A stretch of 64,000 nt of DNA from Chloromonas sp. AAM2 (GCA_004335635.1 QAXH01005677.1:65736-129735); one strand, 5' to 3'; counted from the stretch's first letter, positions 26,001 through 37,832 are shown. Translations and numbers: made by a program. Notes: generated by a model from the letters alone, not told the origin.

Positions 26001-29000
26001 TGGCTCGAGTTCAAGGTCCCTTGAGATCACATCACAACGGGTCTGTATTCGATGACGCCAAACCTTGACACAGGTTTAGGTGGGACCCGCACCTGCGTGT
26101 CGAAGTATATCCAAGAACGCGAGTTTTCGGCGTCCGTGTTCTCGTTGCTGTTGATGTGCAGCGCCACGGCTCCTGCCGTGCTGGTCACGAAGAAGGGCTC
26201 GAGCCAGGGCAAGGCGTAGTCGTGCAGCACACGCTCGATGCGCAGAGCGTCATCCATGAAGCCAGTGGGGCTGCCATCTGCAATGCGTGTAGGCAGGGCA
26301 TGCGAGCCATGAAAGTGCTTACCGTGCACAATATCCTCAACGCGCAAGGTGGGACATGCAATCAACAGAAACTGCTGGATGCGCACTGCAGCTTGGCGCT
26401 CTCAGAAGAGCAGAGAGAATGGTAGAGAACGTGTGACGTGCGAGAAGTGTCAATTGGTATCGTTAATCGAGGAGGTGGGCTTGCAACCAAAGTCGTGTTA
26501 TTGACGTGGACACTCAATCGTTTGGAAGTGACCACACCGTGACAGCCACAGCCAGAAGCGACCCAAACACGTTTGTTGGCGGCTCACCTGCGGACACCTT
26601 TTGCGTGGCGTAGCTGAAGAGGTTAGAGGAGCGGGGCTGCGTTGAGTCATCCTTCAGCCGCTGGCCTTTGACCCACATCTCTACTGTAAAGCTGCCGCCA
26701 GGCATGTTCTTGACCTGCAGCGGTACGACCAGCGGCACAGAGAGACGCAGGCTTTGCAGCTGCGACCCTGCTGCTGACAAGACCCGGCCATTCAAAACCC
26801 GATTTCAAGTGTGGCCCAACCAAACCTGCCTAGCGGACATGTCTTGCACATACTGAGTCGCTCTTTGACCATCGCTGCTGTGGCATGAATTGTTGCACCC
26901 GAAGTGCACGGAGAAGACAACGACGTAAATGTTAAGTCAACTGGAGACTACTCCTTGCTGGAAACACAGCGGAGAACACCGACCGATCTGGACATGGCGA
27001 AGTTGTTCCTGAAGTGCAGCGCACTGGTCACAAGGTCCGGCGTTGGTGAGGCGATAACAGAAGGCAGGACAATTGTCACAGGCATGGGAGTTGGAGGATA
27101 GATCAGGCTCAGGTGGTTGTCCTTGCCGCTGCTGTCCTTTGCTTGAATGTGGGTGCGGAACATGCCCTCGTCAGTGTCTGCAGCGCAGGCGGCCAAACCA
27201 GCATCGTGGTAAGAGATCTCAAGGAAGCGGACAACGGCAGATCGACATCGTCAGTCATAGATAACCAGACTATCTTGACAACGACTGTTGGGTGCATGCT
27301 GGCGACCTTGGTTTCTGCTCGCATACTGACGCAGGTGTTCCCGACGACCCCTGTCCAAGCCCAGAAAACAGCGATGGAAAGGCAAAGGCCCGACATAGGC
27401 TGATATCAATATGGTGAAGACCTGGACCATGATCTTGTTAGCCATGATCATATGCATCGGGTCACCTGGCTCGTTGAAATGCCACCACGCAACAAGGTCC
27501 GGATGCCCCCCCAGCCCGTCCATCCATCGCATTGTGTGCAGGATGTCCGACTGGGACCGTGCGATTTTCCATAAGCGCACTTCGTCGAGCAGACCGTGAA
27601 AACCCTGAGACGGATCGGTGCAACCCCCAAAGCAGTCCTGCGGTGCACAATCAGATCACACGCACGAGGTATGTTAAACAAACGCACTGATATAGTTACA
27701 ACCGTAACCGGCCAACACACGGTCATAGCGCGGTCTGGGCGGTAGCAGAATCGTCCTGGGTGCGCAGATGCAAATTCAATGCTACAGCGGTTAGTCGTCC
27801 AAAACCAAAGTTTGACAGCCTTGGAAGGTGTATATCTGTATCGACTTTGTGCACGGCACCCAAGGGCGATGCCAAAATGTCAGCCGCGCGTTTACCGAAG
27901 ATGACAACGCTGTAGAAACGTGCCCCTGTGGGGTCCCATTGTTTGAATTCACGCTTTTGACGCGGCGGCATGCGCACCTGCTCCCCACCAAGCATAAATG
28001 CGCCATCAGGTACCAAGGGCTCTGTGTGGTGCGTGACAGCGCTGGACACTGCAGTTCCCACGCAGTGCAACAGACGGATTGCTTCTGAGGAGTTGAACAG
28101 TGAAGGCGTGCAAGCAAATTCCATCATCTGACAGGTTGCATGTCTAGCGCTTTGCAGGCCGCACAACAGACCAGGTCAGGACACAGCAGAGTAGGTGGCA
28201 AACAAACAAGCTTTGAAGCTCACATACCAGGGACACAGCCACGAGAGTCCTAGCACAGGAAATGCATGAGCAGCGTGCTCACCTGGAAGAACTCTTGCCA
28301 TCTATCTACATTTAATCCTACTGCAATGCATGCCTGCATGTGCTGGCCTGTTGGCTGGCTGATGCCAGCGCTTACTCAGCAATCCATCCAGGTACACGCT
28401 GGTGAGGCCATCAGCCTTTGAATCCCACGTGACCGCCAGGTGATGCCACGTGCCATCCCGCTCCACCGCCCGAGGAAGGTCTGGTGAGGCATTCGGTGTC
28501 TGCCGGTAGGACGCATGGCAGCTGCTGTTGGTGGGGTCTGAGCGCGCGCATCAAGTGTCAAGAAGGTATGGTCAGTCTAGTGTAGGAAGCATGATTGGAT
28601 ATGGGCGTGCTGAATACCATGGACAGGTGGCTAGCGCTGATACAGGCAGCGTGATTTCATATGGGCGTTTTGGCTATCTTATAAGATCGGGACAACATGC
28701 AAGTCACCATGTGAGCACGAAAAACAAGTTGTAGAGTGGCATGGGCAGGCGAGCAGAGTGCAAGACAATGTTTGTGCAGGGCATCCTTTCTTACGTGTTT
28801 GGTCCAACCTGGACCACTGCATGGGATGATAGCGACTTGCCACATGCTACAAGCAGCACGACATGGATGCTTCTACAGCAATGGCAAGCGAACAAGGTAG
28901 AAACATGCTTGCCAATGTGAACACTATCTCAACACAAAGAGATCCGAGCAGCTGGCCGCTCACCGGGAACGAGGTCGATGTACTGAAAATCGTGACAAGC

Positions 29001-29938
29001 CAGAAGATTCCTCGGGTCAAAGATCACAAAATGGTTGAAGTCCTTAACGCGTTGGTCCTCATCCGTTGCCTGGCTATTCTTGGCGTAGGAAAGGATTGTG
29101 CCTGGCATATGAAGGTGGTCGCATGCGGCAGGGCCACGTGTAACGGGACTGGGAAGAGTTGATAGTGTGGCGCCATTTATGTCAGGCCAATGCTCATGCT
29201 TGGAAGGACCGTTTAGTCAGAAGTCTAGTCATGCGAGCGGCTGCATGTAACGTGCATCCTGCATCAACATGCATGTTGCGCTGCTGGAGTGGCAATGTGG
29301 AACGCCAAAGAGAACAAGACATGGCCTCAAACAGCAGCATGGCTTAGAAAGCGCAGTGTCGGAGTTCCCTTACCTGCATGGCAGAAGTCGCTGCTGCTGA
29401 TCCAGGCCTGTGCATGCGGCACAGGCGACGCAGCCACATGAGTAATTCCTAAGAGGCCACTCTACGCTTATGTTGTCTGGGCAGAAAGTACTTTGGGCGC
29501 TCACCTCAAAGGTCATTGCAGTGCTTGGAAAATCCTGCAGATACACGCAACAGCACCGAGGGAATGGCACATGAAGCTGCGCCGGTGAGGACACCCTGCG
29601 CCAGATCTTCCACACTACAACTCGGATTCACACGCACCGATTTGCGAGGGTTCACTTGCCTTAAAATCCGACTTCAGGAGTACGTGGTCTCTAAACAGCA
29701 AGGCGTGACCTGCACCTCCGGAACTAGAGGCTCCGTTGCCTGCGCAGGCGCAGCGGTGGCGGTCACGGTTGGTGGTGCCAATCTGGCAAATGCGTGAAAC
29801 CCTGCCACTGTGACATCTGACCCCACCACTACCTGCATCAATGCTCAGTGCATGGAAAGCCAGCAGCAGGGCCCCAAATGACAGGGCCGTGCGTTGCGAT
29901 GCGCGCGGCGCCCGGGTGTCGCCTGTCAAACCGGGCAT
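20016..29938 (-). CDS. Type I membrane protein with three LamG-like units (about 1,131 aa, 23 exons)
   Basis: Exons, 5' to 3': 29660-29938, 29505-29534, 29374-29407, 28964-29101, 28376-28537, 27978-28084, 27466-27637, 26980-27177, 26588-26767, 26093-26277, 25591-25794, 25191-25365, 24741-24931, 24438-24580, 23292-23401, 22884-23008, 22332-22415, 22128-22156, 21936-22000, 21218-21330, 20808-20963, 20443-20694, 20016-20279. All phases agree. The N terminus has a signal-peptide core ([15 protein letters not shown]). Three concanavalin-A/LamG-like domains follow at residues about 75-305, 355-610 and 675-870. They carry the W-H-H-[LV]-A signature and a DC-x-GGC motif, and units one and three are followed by a GHPDLV motif. 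Next come a DUF4215 cysteine module (about 915-958), a Pro/Thr-rich stalk, a membrane span (about 1014-1037) and a Tyr/Pro-rich tail of about 94 residues. A cell-surface adhesion, sensing or glycan-binding role is inferred; the exact function is unknown. Three introns use GC donors. The start at 29938 was chosen because it places the hydrophobic core near the N terminus. Confidence 0.85.
23590..24326. repeat. 65-bp minisatellite in an intron of the LamG gene
   Basis: Units repeat at exactly 65 bp (the motif CGTGAGGACG starts at 23661, 23726, 23791, 23856 and onward) on both sides of an assembly gap. The first unit near 23590 is degenerate. Each unit contains the self-complementary TTCGT-GAGG-ACGAA. 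The array lies in the intron 23402-24437; 65 is not a multiple of 3, so it is not a coding repeat. Confidence 0.95.
23909..24026. other. Assembly gap (118 N) inside the minisatellite
   Basis: Ns fall inside the 65-bp array, so the true copy number is unknown. The surrounding exons of the LamG gene are unaffected. Confidence 0.99.
25142..25180. repeat. Short 9-bp tandem repeat (TACGACCAT/A)
   Basis: Four to five copies of a 9-bp unit sit about 10 bp from the 5' splice site of exon 25191-25365 of the LamG gene, inside the intron. Confidence 0.8.
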
Positions 29939-30246
29939 CGCGCCGAGCCTGTGTTTGGCCTGCTCCAGTACGTAGTGTTTGCGGCAACAGAGCGCAAGTA
30001 CCTCAACTCGTTCAAACAGCCTGTGGAGCGCAGGCTGACCGTCGCAACGCCTCTTTTGTAAACCCCAGCGCAGTTCCAAAACCGCCAGCTAGAAACGTCG
30101 GACGTTGGCAGATGGGCGACTGAACTGCAAGCCGCCGCTGCGCTGCAGTAAACGCTTTCGCGATTTCACCTGCATCTCGCAATTCCATTGAGTTGCTCGT
30201 GCCTTTACAAGCACAGGTTTCCCTGTTCCACTTTTCAGTCAGCAAG
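29939..30246. promoter_or_regulatory. Divergent promoter region, LamG gene / glutaredoxin
   Basis: Only 308 bp separate the start codons of two divergently transcribed genes, so both promoters and 5' UTRs must lie here or inside the genes. No TATA box or other defined element was identified with certainty. Confidence 0.45.
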
Positions 30247-31888
30247 ATGCAGTCAGCTTGCAGCATGCGTGCAGCTTCTCGGCATTGCGTTACACGCAGC
30301 CCGATGGTAATCCAGCGAAGATCTCCCGCAGGGTTTCGCCCGATGGCAATGCAAGCAGGACCAGGTAGAGGACTGCCATTTAAATGCAGAAAGCTCGCAA
30401 GTGCACAGTCAAATCTAGCTGAGTTTGGGGGTAGGTTCCGTCGGAAGTGTCTGGAGCAACCCCAGAGGCAGTCGTGTGCTTACAGGAACAATGGAGCCGG
30501 AGCTGAAGAGCACTATTGATAAAGTCATTTCATCAAACAAGGTAGAGGGTGTCTGTCTGAACGGTCACCATGCATCACGCATGTAGCATGCGAGGGATAG
30601 CGAGGGATTCTGACTGTGTTCAGCAGCACATCTTGATCGTCAGAGCGGCAGCCTGCGAGCCTCAATGCATGCATCTCAACCACATGTTGTTGTTGCGTGC
30701 GTGCAGGTTGTTGTTTTCATGGTGGGTGTGGCATGGTCAGGCATGTGGGACAGCCGGCTAGCATCGGATGTGATGCTTCACCAAGCTGCCACTCACAATT
30801 GAGTCATGATTTGCTGTGAAAACAGCATGAAGCCACCTAGCAAAGACTGATGGTGGCGTGCAACACCCCAGCACCTCGCAATGAGTGGTCAACCCATCAG
30901 TGACTTCATCTGGCCGTGCACACACCAATGTGTTATGTCCACGTGCAGAAGGGCACTCCTCAGTTTCCCCAGTGTGGCTTCAGTAACACCGTCTGCCAGG
31001 TGAGACAAGTGCAGCTGTATCTTGGCCCAGCTGACGCTCTTGCACACGGGGGCTGCAGTCGGCTGTGGGCTGCAGTCGGTATCAGCAGCCTGCCCAGCAG
31101 CCCTGGGATAGAAGTTGACATCAGCAGATGCATGGTTCCGAGCTCAGCATTAGCGGCGTGGCATAGGAAATGTGCCAGTAGTACTGCATAGCCACAGCAC
31201 CAACCCTTTCAACTGCGTGAGTCAGACACCCCTCCTTAACAGTATGGCCGTTCTTGCACCTTACTATACAGGGGTTTTAAGCTTTTCAGGCAGTACACCT
31301 CCAGGCATTACAATACCCGTGGTGCATATTCTCAGGCCGTGGCATTGATATGTCAGACTGCTGCTGCCGACTCTCATATGGTGTTGCTTATCCTTGCAGA
31401 TCATGCGCTCAATGAACATCCCCTTTGAGGGCGTCAACATCCTAGCTGATGAGCGACTGCGCAGCGGCATGAAGGAGTACAGCCAATGGCCGACCTTCCC
31501 CCAAGTATACGTGGGAGGAGAATTTGTTGGAGGAGCGGACATCCTGATCCGTGAGTGACCGCTGACAACACATGACAGCAGCCACTTGCCCTGTGCCCTG
31601 CCCCTATGCTATCGCAGGGTGAATTTGGCATTTTGCATTTGCATCTTGATAACTATGTAACCCCAGCTGGCTTTGCTTGCATCTGCTGTTGCAGTAAACA
31701 TCGTATGTGACCTCCATTTATGTTGTGTGTCCTTAAGCTTTTATATCGATCAGAATTAGTTTTGTTGCATCTGATGTTTGCATGCTACCAACGTTCCAAC
31801 TCAAGCTTTGTTCTTTCCACGTGTTCTTGCAGAGATGTACCAGAGTGGAGAGCTGGTCGAGCTTATGGAGCGGGAGATGAACTCATAG
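30247..31888 (+). CDS. GRXS14: Monothiol (CGFS) glutaredoxin, plastid type, 170 aa
   Basis: Exons: 30247-30430, 30486-30541, 30707-30721, 30949-30999, 31400-31550, 31833-31888; all phases agree, giving 170 aa. The active site is CGFS in the segment PQFPQCGFSNTV. The glutathione-binding parts WPTFPQVY and GGADI are intact, and the C terminus (ELVELMEREMNS) matches GRXS14-type proteins. The first 65 or so residues are Ser/Arg/Ala-rich and fit an organelle transit peptide. Proteins of this family carry [2Fe-2S] clusters with glutathione and pass them to apo-proteins in the chloroplast. The 55-nt first intron and the 15-nt third exon (VVVFM) are unusually short. A mitochondrial location is the main alternative. 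The start was chosen as the ATG giving a full targeting peptide. Confidence 0.93.
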
Positions 31889-32689
31889 ACAGGGAAAGAC
31901 TGTTGGCGTTGAATGTTGCACTCACAGGCTGCGCTTGACAGCTGGGGTGGACTGGTCGACTGTGATTTGAACAACGTAGATATGTAAGCAGACTGGAGGG
32001 TATCAACTTTGCCTTGCCTTAGGGCACCTTTGCTTTACAAGGAGGGAGTGCACACCATGAAGCACGTCCAACGCAAACATCAACTCATTGCCCGTAGCGA
32101 AGCCAGACAAAGCAGTTTAAGCATACGTGCTGCCATCACATGCCAAGCCATCACATGCCAAGCGATACTGTTTGGATGTTGCGGCTGCAGGCTGCAGTTA
32201 GCTGACGACTGGATTGTAGAAGATATAACCCCGCTTCCAGATCTACAAACAAACGCTTGTTATCTGACTGGCACGCATTCAGTGCATGAGTTGTAGCAAG
32301 CAGTATGGCGCCAAAGTAGCAAAGTTGGCATGATGAAAACAATAGAGCACTGACAGCCATACTGAGTAAGCGTGCCCTCTTCCAGCGGCGTTTTCCTATT
32401 CCTTGCGGAAAGGCTCAGCCAAACGACAACAAGCATAGGCAGTGATCCACCACGTCAGCTCCCTATGCCCTGAATCAACGCAACGTTGCAGACTGCCACC
32501 GAACAGGCTGCCTGGCAGATTCAGCAGCTCAGCAGGACATGCACAATGCCACAAGCTGCCCTAGCGCCGCCTGAATGTCCTAGCTGATTGGCAAACTATC
32601 GCGAACCTGAGCCTGAACAGGAGGCCAGTGATCTGCTTACGATGAAGTACGCAGAGAAGCGATCCCCGTGGGCCACAGGCGCACGCACA
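31889..32689. other. Convergent intergenic region; no gene seen
   Basis: The 3' flanks of the glutaredoxin gene (+) and the Lys/Ser-rich protein gene (-). A short duplicated CATCACATGCCAAGC motif occurs near 32136-32162; otherwise nothing was identified. Confidence 0.5.
31983..31987 (+). terminator. Candidate UGUAA polyadenylation signal of the glutaredoxin gene
   Basis: TGTAA lies about 95 bp after the stop codon. Green algae commonly use UGUAA as the poly(A) signal. A 5-mer can occur by chance, so this is only a candidate. Confidence 0.35.
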
Positions 32690-35600
32690 TCACACTTTAG
32701 GCTTCCACTTCATGATGCCCTTTGCCATCTTCTCATCGTCAGTCATGAGCTGCTTCATGATCTGCTCGGCCTTGGCCTTGTCGCCCGTCTTGTAGGCAGC
32801 CTGTACACACACAAACACGGGCAAGTGTGCTCATGAGGCTGCATGGCCGTTGGTCTCCAGCGCCTTTATGGGCATGGACTACGCAGCTGTTGACACTTCA
32901 GTTGTTATAAAGAGCGTTACGCCTGCAGACTTGTGCTGCTTGTCATGAATGGCCAGAGAAGCTGGCGGGCGGACGCACGAACTGACGTTGAATTGCCAGC
33001 TGCAAGCCTTAGACAGACGCACACACACCATACGGCAACCGCGCTCTGCCTAGTCAAGACAACCCAACTGTCTGCTGCAATGCATCGTCTGGTGTCCCGT
33101 GCACGCCCGCCACTGTCCCACCTGCATCTGCATCCGGAGCAGCTCCTGTTCCCTCATGTCCTTCGCCTTGCCGGTCTTCTGCAACTCCGCCAGGTCCCGC
33201 TGCAGCCGCTCCTCGGCCAGCCTAGCGCGCTCCTCCTCGCGCTGGCGCCGCAAGGCAGCCTCGTCATTCAATACCATTTGCTGCGCAGACAAGACAGGGC
33301 AGCCACATTGTACAACATCAAGAAGGAGTGCAAGGGGGGGGTGCAAACCAGTAGTTTGGCACCATTTGTTGCGCGGACAAGACAGCAGAGACACCTATGA
33401 GTGCATGGGGGCTATGGAACAGGTGACGATGACTTCCCTTTGTTTTGTGGGCCAAACCGGCCAAGCCCCTGGTCAGCAGGTTGAGGCAGAGCAACAAAGG
33501 TGACCCAGCAGGCAGCAGCCACCCCGAGTGGCATGCTTGCCCATTGGTTGACAGGTCAGCCCTGCCCTGCCTTGCCTTGCCCTGCCGCAGCCTACGCCAG
33601 CCCTGCCCTGCCCTACGCCAGCCCTACCCTGCCTACGTTGCCCTGCACACACACTTGTTTACACACCTTCTTTGTCAGTTCTGCCTTCTTGCCGTGCTTG
33701 GCCGCATACTTGACTGCCTTCTCCCGCTCGTAGATTTCAAGGTTGTAGTATTTCCGGTGAGGAAGGGTGCCTGAAGCCGCAGACAACAATTAAGCCACAT
33801 GGTGACGTCAACAGACGTACGTCAGCTGCATTTCAACGATCTTTCAAAACTCTCATGATATGCGAGAATGACCAAGCTACAAGCCGAAGCATCACGTGGG
33901 TTATAGCAACCAGTAAAGGACAGAACTCAATCGCCTCCACCAACAAACAGTAGTGGACGCATGGCAAAGCAGCCAAGGCAACATGTGCGTCCTACTCACC
34001 TGTGTTGTAGTCTTCCATGTAATCTTTGAAGAGTTCTTTTTCGTCTGGCCGGCTCATCAACTCCAAGTTGGCCTTCTTGACCTCGATAGCCCACAGAGTA
34101 AACTCAGCATGTTTTGTAGCGGCGTCAGTCTGCAGAGTTCAGATAGCACAAGCGGTGGGCATCAGGTGTGAAAATGAACACGTGTCCTATCATAGGTTGT
34201 GCAGGCACAATGCTATCTCAGGTGTGCAACAGCGCTGGCCAAACCTGCTGCAGCTGTTGCACGGGTGCATGCAGCTGTTGCATGGGTAGACGCAAATCAT
34301 CACAAGCATAATGGTGCTGTTGCCAGGATTCAGCAAGAGATGGATAAAGCAGCATACAAAGGCAGGTCATTTACTGCTGCCATCATTCAACGAAAAGGTG
34401 TAAAGATGAACCAAAACAGACTTCTAAACGCAGCATACAAGGGCAGACCATGACAGGCACTGGATACACGCTGCAGCAACGGACACCAAACGGCCCTTAC
34501 AAGCCTCATAGCTATGGTAGTGTCTATGCAAGCCCCACCTCACGCAGAATGCCAAAGCGTCCAAAGTTGCCAGCATCTGTTGCCTTGGCCTTGCTGCTGT
34601 CGTCCTTTTTACTTCGTTTCTTGGACCGCTCCTTCTCACTCTTCTTCTTTTTCTTCTTGCTGTCTTTGTCTTTGCTTCGTTTGCTGTGCTTTTTCTCTGA
34701 AAGTTTCCGCTTCTGCAAATACATCAGCATGTCACACATGTCCATGGCCACAGACTGGCAATCAAAGATAAAGACGGACGATAATGCTTCTGTCCCTGCA
34801 TCCATTGAATGTGTCTTCCGACGCACATAGCTTTTGACGACTCCACAGTGACTGGGCAGTGGGCACGGCTGTAGAGCTGTGTGCTCTGAGCAGCTCTGAG
34901 CTGAATCTCTGAGCAGCTCAAGAGCCATAGCGTGGCAAGCGTGGCAATATACGCTGCTTTTGAACAACTCTGTAGAGCCTTGCCCTCTGCCCAGTGCACA
35001 CAGCCCTTGACCATGCCCACCCCACCTCACACTGGCCGCATGATGACATGCCATCAATCAATTGCAACATCAGCTGTTCCATTATATACCACTAGCTTGA
35101 CAAGCTTGCCATAAACATGACGTGGAGCATGTGAGTGTGTACGCCTTTTATGCCACCATGAACAGGTTAGAATGTAGTGAAAACCCCCTAAACTGGCGTG
35201 AGACAGTGGTAGCACTCTCACCTTGCGCTTGCGGTCGCCATCACTGTCACTAACGCTGCTATCACTGCTGCTGCTGCTACTGCTGCTGGCCTCTGCTGCT
35301 AACGCCGCTGCATTCTCCTCCTCTGCTTTGCTTACCGCCTCCGACTCGGCCTCTGCAAGCTTCTTTCGTTTCTGCAGTCACACATCAGCTCGCCACTCTT
35401 GATGACAGTATTAGCACAGCAAGAGCTGGGCTAAGCTTGAAGTTTTGATACATGTATACGGCCCAGAACTAGCAGCCCACTAGAAGAGCCTGTTGCGCAG
35501 CAGTGCTGTTTATTGGTGCAAACGCTGCAAATTGCGCAGTTGCCTGCCTGTGCTGACAACACAACCAGGCCCATGCGCTGACAGGCATACAATTTTGTAT

Positions 35601-36211
35601 ACGCACCACCGAACAACCGATCAAAGCGTGCGCTCCATGTGCTACAAGAAACGTGTGCAAGCATTGCGTGCACAGGAAGCCCAGGACTGAGCAGCAATGC
35701 ACGGACCTTTTGTATGGCATGAGCGGCTTCTTCATTTTGGAACTGAAAGGACCGCAGAATGGTAACCGCTGTCTCTACATCAAACACTGCCTCTTTCAGG
35801 GCCAGCACTCTGACAGCAGCGCCTAGTTGAGGCATGAGGGTGGCCAGCTGCTGCATGGCGATGTTCTCCTTGTCCTGTGGACGATGATGCAACATCGCGG
35901 TCACGACAGCAGCTTCATTCAGCTCAGCAGCCCTGACAGGTGCTGCTGCAAATAGCAGATCGAGCTTGACAAAGGCAGCAAGGTCCTTGGTGAAACATGG
36001 ACATGTCTCAGGTAAAGTCTGCAAGTGCTGGCCCCATGTGACTACGCAGGCACACTGGTGGGACATGCATGTGTGCCCACACCTGCTGCATCTTCTCCAT
36101 GTGCTTCTGGACCATGGATTCGCCCCTGGCCTCGCCCGTGCCTCGCGTGAACAAATCTGTCTCCATTCCATACTGATTAACGCCAACTGCGGGAGCCCCA
36201 ACCGCAGTCAT
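32690..36211 (-). CDS. Lys/Ser-rich, probably nuclear protein, 374 aa, 8 exons
   Basis: Exons 5' to 3': 36083-36211, 35707-35874, 35222-35371, 34539-34712, 34000-34129, 33667-33770, 33122-33280, 32690-32800. All junctions keep frame. Residues 44-99 form a helical, UBA/CUE-like segment. Residues 100-207 are a low-complexity stretch of poly-Ser plus Lys/Arg-rich blocks that look like nuclear localisation and RS-like sequence. After it comes a compact module with FGRFGILRE, EFTLWAIEVKK, ELFKDYMEDYNT and PHRKYYNLE. The C-terminal third is a charged helix rich in Arg/Glu/Gln. The module resembles conserved but uncharacterised plant nuclear proteins, possibly linked to splicing or cell-cycle factors such as SCI1; I could not confirm the family. 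The start ATG at 36211 is the only in-frame one seen; an extra 5' exon is possible because an acceptor-like CCCGCAG follows it. Confidence 0.8.
33271..33385. repeat. Duplicated exon-intron boundary with a dead acceptor
   Basis: The segment ACCATTTG-x-TGCGC-x-GACAAGACAG occurs at about 33273-33296 and again at 33361-33384. Copy one contains the start of exon 33122-33280 and its acceptor. In copy two the acceptor AG reads AA on the coding strand, so it cannot be used. Confidence 0.75.
33561..33645. repeat. CCCTG/CTACG-rich low-complexity repeat in an intron
   Basis: An irregular run of CCCTGC, CTTGC and CTACGCCAG units in the intron between exons 33667-33770 and 33122-33280 of the Lys/Ser-rich protein gene. 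No function is apparent. Confidence 0.7.
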
Positions 36212-37832
36212 GGCGAGACAAGCAGAAGCCCTTCACCAGGGTTTTGATGACAATCTATCGGAGCTGTGATCGGTAAGAGAGGCAGAAAGCACGCCGGTGT
36301 ACGCATACACGCAATCAAGACGAGAAACCAAGCTGACTTGGTTGGGTTGGTTACGCGGGAACACGTGCGTCTGATCACAGAGGCAGGCCGGCGGTGTGGG
36401 GAGCATGTGGAGCCATGCTGGACGCCTGTCTATTGGTCTGGGACAACGCTCTAAGTGCTATTCTCCCAAGGCAGGCAGCACATGCGCGGTCATGGTAGCG
36501 CTCTGAATTGCTGCAGTGTGTGTCTGCCTCCTTACGAAGCGCATCCTAATCAACACACGGTGTGTTGCAGCAGTGAGAGACGCATGAGTCATACTTGAAG
36601 TCCCTCTTAAGCCAGCACCGGCTTGCAGCAACAGCACGAGGAACAGCCAGAAGTGTTTTGGGCTTTCATGTTGGAGACAGGTGTCAGTCTGCAGAGTTCT
36701 TTACATGTTTGGCGTCATGTAATCAATGTATGTGGTTGGGAGCCATGCACTCAACCTGGGCATAATAGCAACGGTGCGATTGCTGTCTGGGCCAAGGTAA
36801 CTGTGGCTTTGTACGACAGTAGTAGGTCAGATAGTGAGTTGAGCGAAGACAGGCACGTCTCTCCACACCAGGTACTTCTTTTGGTTCAGTTTACAAGGAA
36901 TGAAATTCAGTCAGCAGTCAGTTGTGTCGCCCTTCCTGGGGAACAATATGTACGCCAGATGTGCATCACCATGTGCTTAGACCTGGCGTGAAAGTCACAG
37001 AAGGCATCCATGATGGACTGCAATATATAAGATATGAACATATCCGCTATAAAAATCAGAAATGGACATGATCGGATAAGGGTCAACTGCGCTTGACGCT
37101 ATCTTCCTATAAAACACACGACAGCTTGCTAGCGCATTGAACCTGGGCTATGCAAACACGTTTGGAAACGTCAGTTGGACATGCAAGTTGGCCACAACAT
37201 GCAAGTTGGCAACACAGGCAACTCAGTACGCTATGTGCAACAGGGCTGACAATAATCCAAACGAGAAGCAGTCTCATCCGTCCTCTTTCTGCCATCTATT
37301 CGATTCAGGCTAGCATACTGCGTGAGATGAAAAGGAAGCAGTGTCGCCCATCTTCTATTTGTCGCCTGAATGGAGCCCATATCAGCCTAGCGTACAGCAT
37401 AAAGATGCCGAACCAGTAGAAACGTGCAGCTGGTTCTTGCAGTGCCACAACTGATGATGGCAGTTAGAAGCTACAGTTGGGAGTTCAACCCCAGGCTAAC
37501 TCGCAGTGTGATTGGTCGACTGAGGTGGTCAGGTGCATGTTGTAGGCAAGACCTTGTACAGAAGCTTTAGCCAAAGCATGTCATGCAGCCTGCATGCGTT
37601 GCTGAGCACCCCGGCTGGCTAATAAAACGACTGCTGTGACCTGCCAATACTGTGCATTGTTGAAGCATGTGTCAGCCTTCGCTACAGGTGTAGCAAGCCC
37701 TGAACATCCAAGACAGGTTCACGCAGTTGCTTGCGCAGCCTGCCAATGCCGTGCTTTGTTGCAGCATGTGTCAGCCTTCGCCACAGGTATACAAGCCCTG
37801 CGAGCCTGGGGCAGTTCCGTGCAGGTGTTTGC
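36212..37832. other. Intergenic region; no gene seen
   Basis: It lies upstream of the Lys/Ser-rich protein gene and downstream of the PEP carboxylase stop. Short open frames lack domains and splice structure. It contains a direct repeat near the PEP carboxylase 3' end, listed separately. Confidence 0.5.
37638..37802. repeat. Direct repeat just 3' of PEP carboxylase
   Basis: Two copies of about 64 bp (about 37638-37702 and 37738-37802), each running from CTGCCAAT-x-C-x-GTG through GCATGTGTCAGCCTTCG to AAGCCCTG, about 100 bp apart. They lie within 200 bp of the PEP carboxylase stop codon, so probably in its 3' UTR or flank. Confidence 0.8.
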
